Positions 52,021 to 61,287 are shown, counted from the stretch's first letter. The stretch: DNA of 64,000 bases from Streptomyces sp. WAC05374 (GCF_004353505.1 NZ_SMNQ01000001.1:868001-932000), one strand, 5' to 3'. The notes: generated by a model from the letters alone, not told the origin. Translations and numbers: made by a program.

Positions 52021-53300
52021 GCGTACGCCTCCTGGCGGTCGGTGGGCAGGGGCAGCCGGGCCCGGACGGCGAACCCCCCGCCCTCGGGCCCGGCTCGCAG
52101 GGTGCCGCCGTGGAGGGCGACGCGTTCACGCATCCCCATGAGTCCGTGGCCCGAGCCGCGTGCGACGGGGCGGCCGGGACGCGGACCGTCATCGGTGACG
52201 GCGACCCGCACCTCGTGGGCGGCGAAGGCGAGCCGCACATCGACGTGCGCGCCGTCGCCCGCGTGCCTGCGGGCGTTGGTGAGGGCCTCCTGAACGATGC
52301 GGAAGACGGTGAGCGCGACACCGGGCGGAAGCGACCCCGGGTCGCCGTCCGTGGTGAGGGTGGTGGGGAGGCCGGCGCGGCGGCTGTCCCCGACGATGCG
52401 GTCGAGGTCGCCGATGCCGGGTTGCGGTGCGGTCGTCTCGCCCTCGTCGTTCTCGTCGCCGGCCCGCAGCACGTCGAGGAGGTGGCGCATCTCGCGCAGG
52501 GCGGTGCGGCCGGAACCCTCCAGGGTGACGAGCGCCTCGCGGGCCGTCGCCGGGGACCGGTCGAGGTTGGCCCGGGCGCCTCCGGCGAGCAACTGCATCG
52601 TGGTCAGGTGGTGGGCGACGATGTCGTGCAGTTCCCGCGCGATGCGGCGCCGTTCGTCAAAGACGGCTCGCTCGGCGAGCAGCCGCCGCTGGGCCTCGGC
52701 GTTGCGCTGCCAGCGGCCGACCGCGACGGCGGCGCCGGCCACGAACAGCGCGGACACGACGTTGGGGACGAACTCCATCAGGGAGGGCGCGGGCAGTCCC
52801 GGGCGGACGAACTGGAGCACCGCGACACAGCCGGCGACGGCCGCCGCGCCGACCGCGGCGCTGTGGTGACGTACGGCGGTGAAGAGGGCGACGACGGTGG
52901 CCGCCCCGTAGTGCTGGCCCACGGAGCTGAACCAGGTGAGTGACAGGTTCCCCGCGAGGACGCACGCGAGGACGCACAGGGGCACGCGGCGGCGTGCCAG
53001 CAGGAACAGCGAGGTGGCGACCACGACCAGGCACCCGGCCACCGGCACGTGGCCCCGGTCCATCTGGCTGGTGACGGTGAAGCCCACCAGGTCGACGGCC
53101 GCGGCGCCGACGGCGACGAGCCCGTCGGGGCGGCTCCACAGCCCCGGCCCTCCGCGCCGGCTCCCTCCCCCGGCCTCACCGGGGATCGTCCCGGACGTGT
53201 CGTCCGGAAGCCCGGCGCCGGACGCGCTCGCCCAGCCCCGCGCCCGACTTGGGCGCGTTTCGTCCGCGCGCCGTCCCATCCCCGCCCCCTGCACATCCAT
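52017..53300 (-). CDS. NarL-type sensor histidine kinase
   Basis: About 427 aa. Four to six N-terminal hydrophobic helices (VAVGAAAVDLVGFTVT, VPVAGCLVVVATSLFLLA, LCVLACVLAGNLSLTWF, and others) followed by the HisKA_3 box FDERRRIARELHDIVAHHLTTMQ, N box VQEALTNARRHA and G box VTDDGPRPG.. GHGLMGMRER. No extracellular domain, so it probably senses a membrane signal. ATG 53300 is tentative: the first 80 residues are Gly/Arg-rich and unlike the family. Confidence 0.92.
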   Translation of the reverse strand: MDVQGAGMGRRADETRPSRARGWASASGAGLPDDTSGTIPGEAGGGSRRGGPGLWSRPDGLVAVGAAAVDLVGFTVTSQMDRGHVPVAGCLVVVATSLFLLARRRVPLCVLACVLAGNLSLTWFSSVGQHYGAATVVALFTAVRHHSAAVGAAAVAGCVAVLQFVRPGLPAPSLMEFVPNVVSALFVAGAAVAVGRWQRNAEAQRRLLAERAVFDERRRIARELHDIVAHHLTTMQLLAGGARANLDRSPATAREALVTLEGSGRTALREMRHLLDVLRAGDENDEGETTAPQPGIGDLDRIVGDSRRAGLPTTLTTDGDPGSLPPGVALTVFRIVQEALTNARRHAGDGAHVDVRLAFAAHEVRVAVTDDGPRPGRPVARGSGHGLMGMRERVALHGGTLRAGPEGGGFAVRARLPLPTDRQEAYA

Positions 53301-53409
53301 GCGTTCCCCGGGACCGCCGCAGCGGCCCGATGACCTGCGGTTCGTCCCCCGAGTGTCCCATGGTGCCGGTGCGCCGGGGCCGTGGCGCCGGAACCGGGAG
53401 GGAGTCGTG

Positions 53410-53459
53410 GCTGGGAGCAGGCTCCCAGCGGCCGGACGGTGCGGGCCCGTGCTCCCAGC
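53410..53459. promoter_or_regulatory. Three GCTCCCAGC half-sites between kinase and MMPL genes
   Basis: GCTGGGAGC-AG-GCTCCCAGC (53410-53429) is a 9-bp perfect inverted repeat. A third copy GCTCCCAGCGG starts at 53451, exactly 30 bp after the copy at 53421, about three helix turns. The gap 53301-53605 holds no gene. Binding by the adjacent response regulator is inferred. Confidence 0.62.
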
Positions 53460-53605
53460 GGGTTTCTCGTCCCCGGCTCCGAGGTGCGGGCCGGGCGCCG
53501 CTGATGTGCTGGACACGTGCCGGAACGACCCGGCACGGGGCCCCGCGCCGAACGTCCACGGTCCCCGCGGTCCCCTCGCGCCCGTACCCTTCCCGGAGGA
53601 CTCCC

Positions 53606-55876
53606 GTGATCCGTGCCCTGACCGGTTTCTCGACCCGCAGACCATGGCGGGTCATCGTCGTGTGGGCGGTGCTCGGCATCTTCGTGACGCTCATGGGCCA
53701 GGCGCTCGTCTTCCGCGTGACGCACACCGACAGCGCCGGTTTCCTGCCTCCGGAGTACGACGCGGCCGCGGCGCTGCGGGTCGCCCGGGAGGAGTTCGGC
53801 GCGGAGCCCGACGCCGACACGGTGACGGTTCTGGTGGCACGGCGCGACGGCAGGCCGCTGGAGGACGCGGACAGGAAGCGCGTGGAGGCCGTGGCGCGTG
53901 AACTGAGCGCGACGCGCCTGGAGATGCCGTGGACGGAGGAGCAGATACGGGGGATCTCCGAGGACTACTCCCAGGTCCCCCGCGTGGCACTGGTGACGAC
54001 CGCTCCCGACGGGTCGTTCGCGCTGCTCGGCGCACGGCTGCGGGGCAACTCCACCGACCCCGGCACGCAGTCCGTGTACCGGGTCTTCCACGACCGCGCC
54101 GAGCAGGAGTTCGGCGCGGAGGGGCTGCGTACGGGGTTCACCGGGGGCCTGGCGGACGTGGTGGACCGCGCCGACGCGGAGGAGACCACGCAGATCGTGG
54201 CCGGTCTGCTGGTGGTCGGGCTGATCGTCCTGGTCAACGTGTTGGTGTTCCGCAGCGTCATGGCCGCGTTCATCCCGTTGTTCGCGGTGTCCGTGGTGGG
54301 GGGTACCGCCGTCGGCACGGTCGTGGGGGCGGCCCTCCTGACCGGTTTCGAGCTCGACCCGGGCACCCCGGGCATGATCAGCACCGTGCTGATCGGCATC
54401 GGTGTCGACTACTTCCTCTTCCTGCTGTTCCGCTTCCGCGAGGAGCTGCGGCGGCGCCCGGAGGAACACCACCGCGTGGTGGCCGCGGACGTGGCCGGGC
54501 GGGTGGGCACCGCGGTGACCTCGGCGGCGCTGACGATCGTGGCGGCCTTCGCGACGCTCGGCGTGGCCACGTTCGGGCAGTTCCGGGTGCTCGGCCCCTC
54601 GGTGGCGGTGTCGGTACTGGTGATGCTGGTGGCGAGCCTGACCCTGATGCCGGCGTTGCTGGCGGTGACCGGCCGGAGGATGTTCTGGCCCTCGCGGATC
54701 CTCTCGAAGACCGGGCGGACCGGTCCGGCCGCCCGTACCGGCGAGCTGGTGGCGCGCCGTCCGCTGCTGGTGCTCGTGGCGTCGGTCGCCCTCCTCGGTG
54801 CGCTCGCGGCCGGCGCGGCGGGCGTCCGCATGGACTTCGGAACCGGCGGCACCCCGCACGACACGGCGGCCGCCGCGACGGCGCGGGAGATCGCCGGCGC
54901 CCTGCCGGCGGGGGTGTCCGACCCGACGACGGTGTACGTCACCGCCGGCGACGGCCGGACCCTGGACCCCGCCGGGCTGGACGTCCTGCGCCGGGCCCTG
55001 TCGGGGGTGGCCGGAGTGGGCGAGGTGGCCGCGCCCGTGCTCGACACCGACCGCGACGCCGCCCGGCTGGACGCCTATCTGACGGTGGACTCCCAGTCCC
55101 AGCGTGCCCGGGACCTCGTGGCGGGACCGGTGCGGCAGGCCGTACGGGAGGCGACGCCGCCCGGTACCACCGCACACGTGGGCGGCACCGCGGCCGTGTT
55201 CGCCGATGTGGCGACCGCGGTCGACCGGGACCTGCGGACGGTGTTCCCGGTCGCCGCGGCACTGATCGCGCTGATCCTGGTGGTGCTGCTGCGCAGCCTG
55301 GCGGCCCCGGTGGTGCTGATGCTCTCGGTCGGGCTGTGCTTCGCGGCGACGTTCGGCGCCTCCGCCCTGGTCTTCCAGCACATCGGCGGGGAGCCGGGGG
55401 TGAACTTCGTCCTGCCGTTGGTGCTGTTCCTGTTCGTCGTGGCACTGGGCACCGACTACAACATCCTCATCAGTGACCGCCTGCGTGAGGAGATGGCCCA
55501 CGGAGGCGCGGCCCGTGCCGCCGTGGCCCGCGCGGTGCGGCACACGGCACCGGCCATCGCCACGGCCGGTGTGGTCCTCGCGGCCTCCTTCGGCAGCCTC
55601 GCGGTGAACGCGGACGCCTCCACCCGCCAGATGGGCTTCGCCACGGCTTTGGGCATCCTGCTGTCCTCCTTCGTCCTGTCGCTCCTCCTCGTCCCGGCGG
55701 CCGCGGCACTGCTGGGCCGGGGCATGTGGTGGCCGGTGCGCGGGGCGCGAGGCCGGAAGGACGGGACGCGGCCCGCGGGCGGGCGGGACGCCGGGCCCCG
55801 CACTCCGTACGACGGGGAGGAGCTCCCGCTGTCGCGCCCGCTTCCGGACTATCCGAGAAAGCTCAACCGCACCTGA
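53606..55876 (+). CDS. MMPL-family RND transporter
   Basis: 756 aa. GTG 53606 follows GGAGG. Twelve hydrophobic segments in two halves with outer loops; core helices MISTVLIGIGVDYFLFLLFRF and VLPLVLFLFVVALGTDYNILIS carry the proton-relay Asp-Tyr pairs. It starts VIRALTGFSTRRPWRVIVVW as in actinobacterial MMPL exporters. Divergent from a two-component system that probably controls it, a pattern typical of envelope stress or drug response. Its last 28 bp overlap the convergent YjbQ gene. Confidence 0.94.
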   Translation: MIRALTGFSTRRPWRVIVVWAVLGIFVTLMGQALVFRVTHTDSAGFLPPEYDAAAALRVAREEFGAEPDADTVTVLVARRDGRPLEDADRKRVEAVARELSATRLEMPWTEEQIRGISEDYSQVPRVALVTTAPDGSFALLGARLRGNSTDPGTQSVYRVFHDRAEQEFGAEGLRTGFTGGLADVVDRADAEETTQIVAGLLVVGLIVLVNVLVFRSVMAAFIPLFAVSVVGGTAVGTVVGAALLTGFELDPGTPGMISTVLIGIGVDYFLFLLFRFREELRRRPEEHHRVVAADVAGRVGTAVTSAALTIVAAFATLGVATFGQFRVLGPSVAVSVLVMLVASLTLMPALLAVTGRRMFWPSRILSKTGRTGPAARTGELVARRPLLVLVASVALLGALAAGAAGVRMDFGTGGTPHDTAAAATAREIAGALPAGVSDPTTVYVTAGDGRTLDPAGLDVLRRALSGVAGVGEVAAPVLDTDRDAARLDAYLTVDSQSQRARDLVAGPVRQAVREATPPGTTAHVGGTAAVFADVATAVDRDLRTVFPVAAALIALILVVLLRSLAAPVVLMLSVGLCFAATFGASALVFQHIGGEPGVNFVLPLVLFLFVVALGTDYNILISDRLREEMAHGGAARAAVARAVRHTAPAIATAGVVLAASFGSLAVNADASTRQMGFATALGILLSSFVLSLLLVPAAAALLGRGMWWPVRGARGRKDGTRPAGGRDAGPRTPYDGEELPLSRPLPDYPRKLNRT

Positions 55877-56271
55877 CGGTCCGGGTTGTCCTTGTTGGTG
55901 TCGACCACGCACACCGACTGCCAGGTGCCGAGGGCCATTTCGCCGCCGACGACCGGGATCGTGGCGTGCGGGGGGACCAGGGCGGGCAGGACGTGGTCGC
56001 GGCCGTGGCCGGGGCTGCCGTGGCGGTGCTGCCAGCGGTCGTCGGCGGGGAGCAGGGTGTGCAGGGCCGCCAGGAGGTCGTCGTCGCTGCCCGCGCCGGT
56101 CTCCAGGATGGCCACGCCGGTGGTGGCGTGCGGGGTGAAGACGTTCAGCAGGCCGTCCCGGCCCGCCGCCACCTCCCGCAGGAAGGAGGCGCAGGCGCCG
56201 GTCAGGTCGTGGACCGTCTCGCGGTTGCCGGTGGTGATCCGCAGCGTACGGGTGGTGAATGCGTCGCTCAT
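55849..56271 (-). CDS. YjbQ/UPF0047 family protein
   Basis: 140 aa. Family pattern: TGNRETVHDLTGACASFLREV, LLNVFTPHATTGVAILETG (HATT), PADDRWQHRHGSPGHGRDHVLPALVPPHATIPVVGGEMALGTWQSVCVVD. Some members have weak thiamine phosphate synthase activity in vitro; physiological role unclear. His-rich site suggests metal binding. ATG 56271. The 3' end overlaps the MMPL 3' end by 28 bp on the opposite strand. Confidence 0.92.
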   Translation of the reverse strand: MSDAFTTRTLRITTGNRETVHDLTGACASFLREVAAGRDGLLNVFTPHATTGVAILETGAGSDDDLLAALHTLLPADDRWQHRHGSPGHGRDHVLPALVPPHATIPVVGGEMALGTWQSVCVVDTNKDNPDRQVRLSFLG

Positions 56272-56368
56272 GCCCCCATGGTGGCATCGGGCGGGTGCGC
56301 GTCGCGGGAGACGGCGTGTCAGGTGGGGCGCCATGGACGGGAGGGGGGCCGGCGGTCACGATGGGGGC

Positions 56369-57571
56369 ATGACGATCAACGTTGCGTCGCCCGGTGGTTC
56401 AGGCGAACCGCCGTTACCCGGTGCTGTCGATGTCGTGGTCATCGGTGCGGGGGTGATCGGGGCGAGCGTCGCCTTCCATCTGGCCGAGGCGGGGGTGGGG
56501 CGCGTGCTGGTGGTGGAGCGGGACACGCCCGCGTCGGGGTCTTCGGGCAAGCCGATCGGCGGGGTGCGGGCGCAGTTCTCCGACCCGGTCAACGTACGGC
56601 TTGGGCAGCGCAGCCTGGAGGCGTGGCGGGCGTTCGGGGAGCGGCCCGGGGCGGACATCGGGCTGGAGAGGGTGGGGTACCTGTTCCTGCTCGGGGACGA
56701 GGCGGAGGTGGAGGTCTTCCGGCGGGGCATGGAGGTGCAGCACGCGTACGGCGTGCCGAGCCGGCTGCTGAGCCCCCGGGAGGCGCACGCCCTGTGCCCG
56801 TACGTCGAGCCGTCGTCGATCGTGGCCGCCGCGCACTCCCCCGCCGACGGGTACGCGCTTCCCCGTGCGGCCGTCACCGGTTACCTGCGGGGCGCCACCG
56901 CGCTCGGGGCGACGGTGGCCACCCGGTGCGAGGTCACCGGGATCGAGACGTCCGGCGGTGCGGTGCGCGCGGTGCGCACATCGGCCGGGACGGTCCGCAC
57001 CGGGGCGGTGGTCTGTGCCGCCGGGGCCTGGTCGCGGGGCGTCGGCGCGATGGTGGGGGTCGACCTGCCCGTCACCCCGCTGCGGCGGCAGATCGCCCTG
57101 ACCGGACGCCTGGACCCGGCCCCGCCCCGGGTGCCGTTCACGCTGGACTACGGCTCGACGCTGTACTTCCACGGGGACGGCGCCGGCGGCCTGGTCCTGG
57201 GCCTGTCCGATCCGCGCCAGGAGCCGGGGTTCGGGCGGGAGTTCGGCGAGGAGTGGCTGGAGCCGTTCCGCGAGGCGGCCGCCCGGCGCGTGCCCGCACT
57301 CGTGGACGTGCCGGTGACCGGCGGGTGGGCGGGGCTGTACGAGACGACGCCCGACCGCAACGCGCTGATCGGCGAGGCCCCGGGCGTCGGCCGGTTCCTG
57401 TACGCGACGGGCTTCTCCGGGCACGGCTTCCTCCAGGCGCCGGCCGTGGGCGAGGTGGTGCGCGACCTGTACCTGGGCCGTGCGCCGTTCCTCGACGTGG
57501 GGCCGCTGACCGCCGACCGGTTCGGGGGCGGGGCGCCGGACCGGGTCCGGCCGGAGGCCCACGTCATCTGA
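56369..57571 (+). CDS. FAD-dependent oxidoreductase, DAO/sarcosine oxidase-like
   Basis: 400 aa. FAD site DVVVIGAGVIGASVAFHLAEAG, Arg/Lys region SGSSGKPIGGVRAQFSD, ITGLPV-type VDLPVTPLRRQIALTG, and C-terminal YETTPDRNALIGEAPGV, FLYATGFSGHGFLQAPAVGEVV. Oxidises a secondary or tertiary amine or amino acid. Start ATG 56369; GGGGGC precedes. Followed 47 bp later by another flavoprotein. Confidence 0.9.
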   Translation: MTINVASPGGSGEPPLPGAVDVVVIGAGVIGASVAFHLAEAGVGRVLVVERDTPASGSSGKPIGGVRAQFSDPVNVRLGQRSLEAWRAFGERPGADIGLERVGYLFLLGDEAEVEVFRRGMEVQHAYGVPSRLLSPREAHALCPYVEPSSIVAAAHSPADGYALPRAAVTGYLRGATALGATVATRCEVTGIETSGGAVRAVRTSAGTVRTGAVVCAAGAWSRGVGAMVGVDLPVTPLRRQIALTGRLDPAPPRVPFTLDYGSTLYFHGDGAGGLVLGLSDPRQEPGFGREFGEEWLEPFREAAARRVPALVDVPVTGGWAGLYETTPDRNALIGEAPGVGRFLYATGFSGHGFLQAPAVGEVVRDLYLGRAPFLDVGPLTADRFGGGAPDRVRPEAHVI

Positions 57572-57618
57572 GACCCGGACACGGGAAGATCCACGGGGCG
57601 GCCCTGGTTAGTAGAAAC

Positions 57619-58707
57619 ATGAACCATCTCGTGGACGTGGTCGTCATCGGTGCGGGCCAGGCGGGGCTCTCCGCCGCGTACCACCTCCGGCGTGCCGGGC
57701 TGGAGCCGGACCGCGACTTCGTCGTCCTGGACCACGCCCCGCGTCCGGGCGGCGCCTGGCAGTTCCGCTGGCCGTCCCTGACGTACGGCAAGGTGCACGG
57801 GATGCACGCGCTGCCCGGCATGGAGCTGACCGGCGCCGACGACGGCCGCCCCTCGTCGGAGGTGATCGGCGAGTACTTCGCGCGGTACGAGGAGAGGTTC
57901 GGGCTCCGGGTGCACCGGCCGGCCGGCGTCACCGCCGTACGCGAGGGCGGGGACGGGCGCCTGCTCGTGGAGTCCTCGGAGGGGACGTACGTGACACGCG
58001 CCCTGATCAACGCGACCGGCACCTGGGACCGGCCGTTCTGGCCGCGCTACCCGGGCCAGGAGACGTTCCGGGGGCGCCAGCTCCACACCGCGAACTATCC
58101 CGGGCCGGCCGGGCTCGCCGGGCAGCGGGTGATCGTGGTGGGCGGCGGAGCGTCGGGGACGCAGCACTTGATGGAGATCGCCGAGGTGGCCGCCGGGACG
58201 ACCTGGGTGACCCGGCGCGAGCCGGTCTGGCGCGAGGGCCCGTTCGGGGAGGCGCAGGGCCGGGCGGCGGTCGCCCTGGTCGAGGACCGGGTACGGCGCG
58301 GGCTGGCGCCCCGGAGCGTGGTGAGCGTGACGGGACTGCCACTGAACGACGCGACCCGGCGGGCGCGGGAGCGCGGCATCCTGGACCGACTGCCGATGTT
58401 CGACCGGATCACCCCGACGGGGGTGGCCTGGAAGGACGGCCGGACCGTGGAGGCGGACGTCATCCTGTGGGCGACCGGCTTCCGCGCGGCCATCGACCAC
58501 CTGGCCCCGCTCCGGCTGCGCGAACCGGGCGGCGGCATCCGGCTGGACGGGACGCGGGCGGTCCGCGACGAGCGCGTGCACCTCGTCGGGTACGGGCCCT
58601 CGGCCTCGACCATCGGCGCCAACCGCGCGGGCCGCGCCGCCGTCCGCGACATCCGCCGGCTCCTGGCGCGTGAGGAGCGGGAGCCGGCGGAGCCCGTGGC
58701 GGTCTGA
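57619..58707 (+). CDS. FAD/NAD(P)-dependent monooxygenase-like flavoprotein
   Basis: 362 aa. FAD motif VVVIGAGQAGLSAAYHLRRAG, second nucleotide motif VIVVGGGASGTQHLMEIAE, and the ATG-type ILWATGFRAAIDHL near the end, as in YdhS/CzcO and flavin monooxygenases. LDHAPRPGGAWQFRWPSLTYGK resembles the GGTW/W of this group. Substrate unknown. ATG 57619 has only a weak ribosome site. Confidence 0.88.
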   Translation: MNHLVDVVVIGAGQAGLSAAYHLRRAGLEPDRDFVVLDHAPRPGGAWQFRWPSLTYGKVHGMHALPGMELTGADDGRPSSEVIGEYFARYEERFGLRVHRPAGVTAVREGGDGRLLVESSEGTYVTRALINATGTWDRPFWPRYPGQETFRGRQLHTANYPGPAGLAGQRVIVVGGGASGTQHLMEIAEVAAGTTWVTRREPVWREGPFGEAQGRAAVALVEDRVRRGLAPRSVVSVTGLPLNDATRRARERGILDRLPMFDRITPTGVAWKDGRTVEADVILWATGFRAAIDHLAPLRLREPGGGIRLDGTRAVRDERVHLVGYGPSASTIGANRAGRAAVRDIRRLLAREEREPAEPVAV

Positions 58708-58770
58708 CCGGGTGAGGGGCGGGCGGCGGGTGGCGGTCCGACCTGGTCCGGCCCGGGTGGCGGTCCGACC
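58694..58770. repeat. Decayed tandem repeat after the flavoprotein gene
   Basis: CGGGTGGCGGTCCGACC occurs exactly at 58727-58743 and 58754-58770; a diverged copy spans the stop codon (58694-58709). Period about 27-33 bp. Confidence 0.5.
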
Positions 58771-58855
58771 GGATGGGACCGGCGGCCCCGGTTGCGGTGA
58801 CCAGCCCGGACCCGCCGCCCACCCGTTGGTCGCCGTACCGGTCCGTTCCGCGCGG

Positions 58856-58884
58856 CGGGGCCCGCACCCCCGTGGCGGGCCCCG
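58856..58884. terminator. Hairpin between convergent flavoprotein and DUF2867 genes
   Basis: Perfect 10-bp stem CGGGGCCCGC/GCGGGCCCCG with a 9-nt loop, 16 bp from the DUF2867 stop; can serve both directions. Confidence 0.65.
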
Positions 58885-58900
58885 TCGGCGCGTGGGCCTC

Positions 58901-59503
58901 CTATCCCGCGGCCTTCTGGTGGGCGTTCGCCTGCCATGCGCGCCCCATGGCCCGGAACAGCGCCGGGTACACCCCGACGTAGCGGAAGGGCTTGATGCAC
59001 GCCATGTAGAGGCGCCCGAAGACGCCGTTCGCCTTCACCAGGACCGCCATCTGGCCCCGGTGGCCACCGGCCCCGTCCGGGACCCAGCCGATGTGCATCA
59101 CCGCGTGCACCGTGCGGTTGGCCATCTCGGCCGCCCACTCGTCGGGGAGCTGGTAGAGCGAGCGGAAGGGGACCGAACACGGATCGTCCCCCCGGGGCGC
59201 CGCGAGGAGGTCCGCCGGGAAGCGGTCGCGCAGCGTGGGGACCCGGGCGTCGAGGCCGGCGCCGGACGCGTCCCAGTTGAGCAGCGCCCCGAGCTTCCAG
59301 CGGATGGCGAAGAGCGCGCGGTACACGGGCGAGGAGACGGTTATCCCGTCGCCCGTCCCTTCCGTGATCTGGCGCACCAGGTGCGGGAGGTCGTCGGGGC
59401 CGCCCGGGGTCGGGAGCGCCCAGACGTCCTCCAGGTGGAAGTCGGGGGCGATCTCGTGGATCCGCCAGGGGCGGGAGGTGTGGGCGGTGCTGGGGAGTCT
59501 CAT
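58901..59503 (-). CDS. DUF2867 family protein
   Basis: 200 aa. PWRIHEIAPDFHLEDVWALPTPGGPDDL, RALFAIRWKLGALLNWD, SLYQLPDEWAAEMANRTVHAVMHIGWV, and KANGVFGRLYMACIKPFRYVGVYPALFR are the DUF2867 hallmarks, often fused to or next to NAD-dependent epimerases. Function unknown; it may bind a hydrophobic ligand. ATG 59503 follows AAGGGG. Divergent from and probably repressed by the TetR gene. Confidence 0.87.
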   Translation of the reverse strand: MRLPSTAHTSRPWRIHEIAPDFHLEDVWALPTPGGPDDLPHLVRQITEGTGDGITVSSPVYRALFAIRWKLGALLNWDASGAGLDARVPTLRDRFPADLLAAPRGDDPCSVPFRSLYQLPDEWAAEMANRTVHAVMHIGWVPDGAGGHRGQMAVLVKANGVFGRLYMACIKPFRYVGVYPALFRAMGRAWQANAHQKAAG

Positions 59504-59515
59504 GCGCTGGCCCCT

Positions 59516-59570
59516 TCTATACGATGCCGTACAGATAAGACTAGCCATATCTATACGCCCCCGTATAGAT
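59516..59570. promoter_or_regulatory. Two TetR operators in the DUF2867/TetR divergent promoter
   Basis: TCTATACG-atgc-CGTACAGA (59516-59535, one mismatch) and ATCTATACG-cccc-CGTATAGAT (59549-59570, perfect 9-bp arms). Centres 34 bp apart, one near each start codon. Confidence 0.75.
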
Positions 59571-59596
59571 CAGGAAGACGTGAGCGGAGACACACC

Positions 59597-60154
59597 ATGG
59601 CGATCGCCCGCACGCCCCGGGGCAAGTGGATCGAGGAGGGGCTGCGGGCCCTGTCCGCCGGCGGCCCGGAAGCCGTCCGGATCGAGGCGCTGGCCCAGGC
59701 GCTCGGCGTCAGCAAGGGCGGCTTCTACGGGTACTTCCGCAACCGCGACGCACTGCTGGCCGAGATCCTGGACACCTGGGAGCGCGAGGTCACCGAGAAC
59801 GTGATCGAGCGGGTCGAGCGCGACGGCGGGGACGCCAGGACCAGGCTGGGGCGGCTGTTCACCATCGCCGGATCGGGCGACAGCCGGATGACGAGCACCA
59901 CCGCCGAACTCGCCATCCGCGACTGGGCCCGCCGCGACGAGACGGTGGCGGAGCGCCTCAAGCGGGTCGACAACCGGCGCATGGAGTACATGCGGTCCCT
60001 GTTCGGCTCCTTCTGCGCGGACGCGGACGACGTGGAGGTCCGCTGCCTGATCACCTTCTCGCTGCGCATCGGCAACCACTTCGTCGCCGCCGACCACGGC
60101 GGCCGCAGCCGCGCGGAGGTGCTGGAGCTCACCAGGAAGTGGCTCCTGCGCTGA
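59597..60154 (+). CDS. TetR-family transcriptional regulator
   Basis: 185 aa. HTH: GKWIEEGLRALSAGGPEAVRIEALAQALGVSKGGFYGYFRNRDALLAEIL. Helical ligand domain follows. ATG 59597 lies 27 bp after the second operator. It likely represses itself and the divergent DUF2867 gene. Confidence 0.93.
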   Translation: MAIARTPRGKWIEEGLRALSAGGPEAVRIEALAQALGVSKGGFYGYFRNRDALLAEILDTWEREVTENVIERVERDGGDARTRLGRLFTIAGSGDSRMTSTTAELAIRDWARRDETVAERLKRVDNRRMEYMRSLFGSFCADADDVEVRCLITFSLRIGNHFVAADHGGRSRAEVLELTRKWLLR

Positions 60155-60179
60155 CCGCCCGGGAGACGGCCCGGGGGCC

Positions 60180-61046
60180 TCAGTTCGGCGCCGCCGCGCG
60201 CTGCTCGTTGAACTCCTGGACGTTGCGCTGGTGTTCGGCGTAATCGGCGGTGAACCGGGTGTCGCCGGGCCGCACGGTGACGAAGTAGAGCCAGTCGCCG
60301 GGCGGCGGGGTGCGGGCGGCGCGCATGGCCTGCTCGCCGGGGTTGCCGATGGGCGTGGGCGGCAGGCCCTGGCGGTTGTAGGTGTTGTACGGGTTGTCCA
60401 TCCGGGTGTCGGCGTGGGACGTGTCGAGCGTGGAGCGGCCGAGGCCGTAGTTGAGCGTCGAGTCCATCTGGAGCGCCATGCCCTGGGCGAGCCGGTTGTG
60501 GACGACCCGGGCGACCTTGCCCATGTCCTCCGGGGTGTCCGCCTCGGCCTGGACGACGCTGGCGATGGTCACCGCCTGGTAGAGGCTCACACCTCCGCGC
60601 CCGGCGGCCGTGACGGCGCGGTCCGGGCCGAACCGCTCGCCCGCCGTCCTGACCATGTAGTCGAGCAGGCCGCGCGCGGTCGTCTTCCGGTAGACGGGGT
60701 ACGTGGCCGGGAACAGGAACCCCTCGGGGTTGCCCAGCGCGTCGTCCGGCAGTTTCAGCGTGCCCGACTCCGCGATGCGCCGGGCGGTGCCGGGTGGCGC
60801 CTTGACCGCCTTGTCGACCGCCTCGTACACCTGACTGGCCCGCCAGCCCTCGGGGATGAGCAGCATGACCGGTTTCTCCGGGGGCGGCGGCGCCGGGGGC
60901 TCCTTGAGCAGCAGCAGCGGCACCAGCACCGCCGCTGCCACGACGACGACCAGGCCCGCGCCCAGGGCCAGCCGGCCGCGGCGGGTCATACGGGGCCTGC
61001 GCCCGGGCGTGCCCTGCGGGGACCCCTGCGGGGACTCGTTCACCAT
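60180..61046 (-). CDS. mltG: MltG-type endolytic transglycosylase, accessory copy
   Basis: 288 aa. Single N-terminal membrane helix (LALGAGLVVVVAAAVLVPLLLL), then the YceG/MltG domain: LLIPEGWRASQVYEAVD, LGNPEGFLFPATYPV, the catalytic block VTIASVVQAEADTPEDMGKVARVVHNRL (conserved Glu), and MDSTLNYGLG, NPYNTYNRQGLPPTPIGNPGEQAMRAA. It cuts nascent glycan strands and sets their length. The copy usually found near aroE/ruvX is longer; this one stands alone and is short, so it is probably a paralogue. Confidence 0.92.
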   Translation of the reverse strand: MVNESPQGSPQGTPGRRPRMTRRGRLALGAGLVVVVAAAVLVPLLLLKEPPAPPPPEKPVMLLIPEGWRASQVYEAVDKAVKAPPGTARRIAESGTLKLPDDALGNPEGFLFPATYPVYRKTTARGLLDYMVRTAGERFGPDRAVTAAGRGGVSLYQAVTIASVVQAEADTPEDMGKVARVVHNRLAQGMALQMDSTLNYGLGRSTLDTSHADTRMDNPYNTYNRQGLPPTPIGNPGEQAMRAARTPPPGDWLYFVTVRPGDTRFTADYAEHQRNVQEFNEQRAAAPN

Positions 61047-61115
61047 GCGGGCACGCTAACCCGCGACGGCCATGGAACCCGGCAATTGCGACATTCGACA
61101 GCGCCCGGGACGCCG

Positions 61116-61153
61116 CGGGCGAACACACGAACACAGGCGCGGTTGTTCGCCCG
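61116..61153. repeat. 10-bp inverted repeat upstream of the 19-codon ORF
   Basis: CGGGCGAACA (61116-61125) and TGTTCGCCCG (61144-61153) are perfect complements with an 18-nt loop, which itself repeats CGAACACA. It lies about 135 bp before the mini-ORF and 70 bp before the MltG start on the other strand, so it could be a regulator site for either. Confidence 0.45.
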
Positions 61154-61287
61154 AACGCATGATCGCCGGGCGTTCTCCCGCCCCGCCCCCCTGCGGCGCC
61201 TGATGCTGGTGGTGCGCAGGCGACGGGCTGCAGACCTCGGTTGCGCATGTCCCACAACGCACGTGACGCACAAGGAGAACGCACCAC

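Noticed and set aside
52778-56359. 1193-codon minus-strand open frame
   Set aside because: It lies opposite the second MMPL gene and across the YjbQ and kinase genes; composition (Arg/His/Gln/Gly) is typical of a GC-bias shadow.
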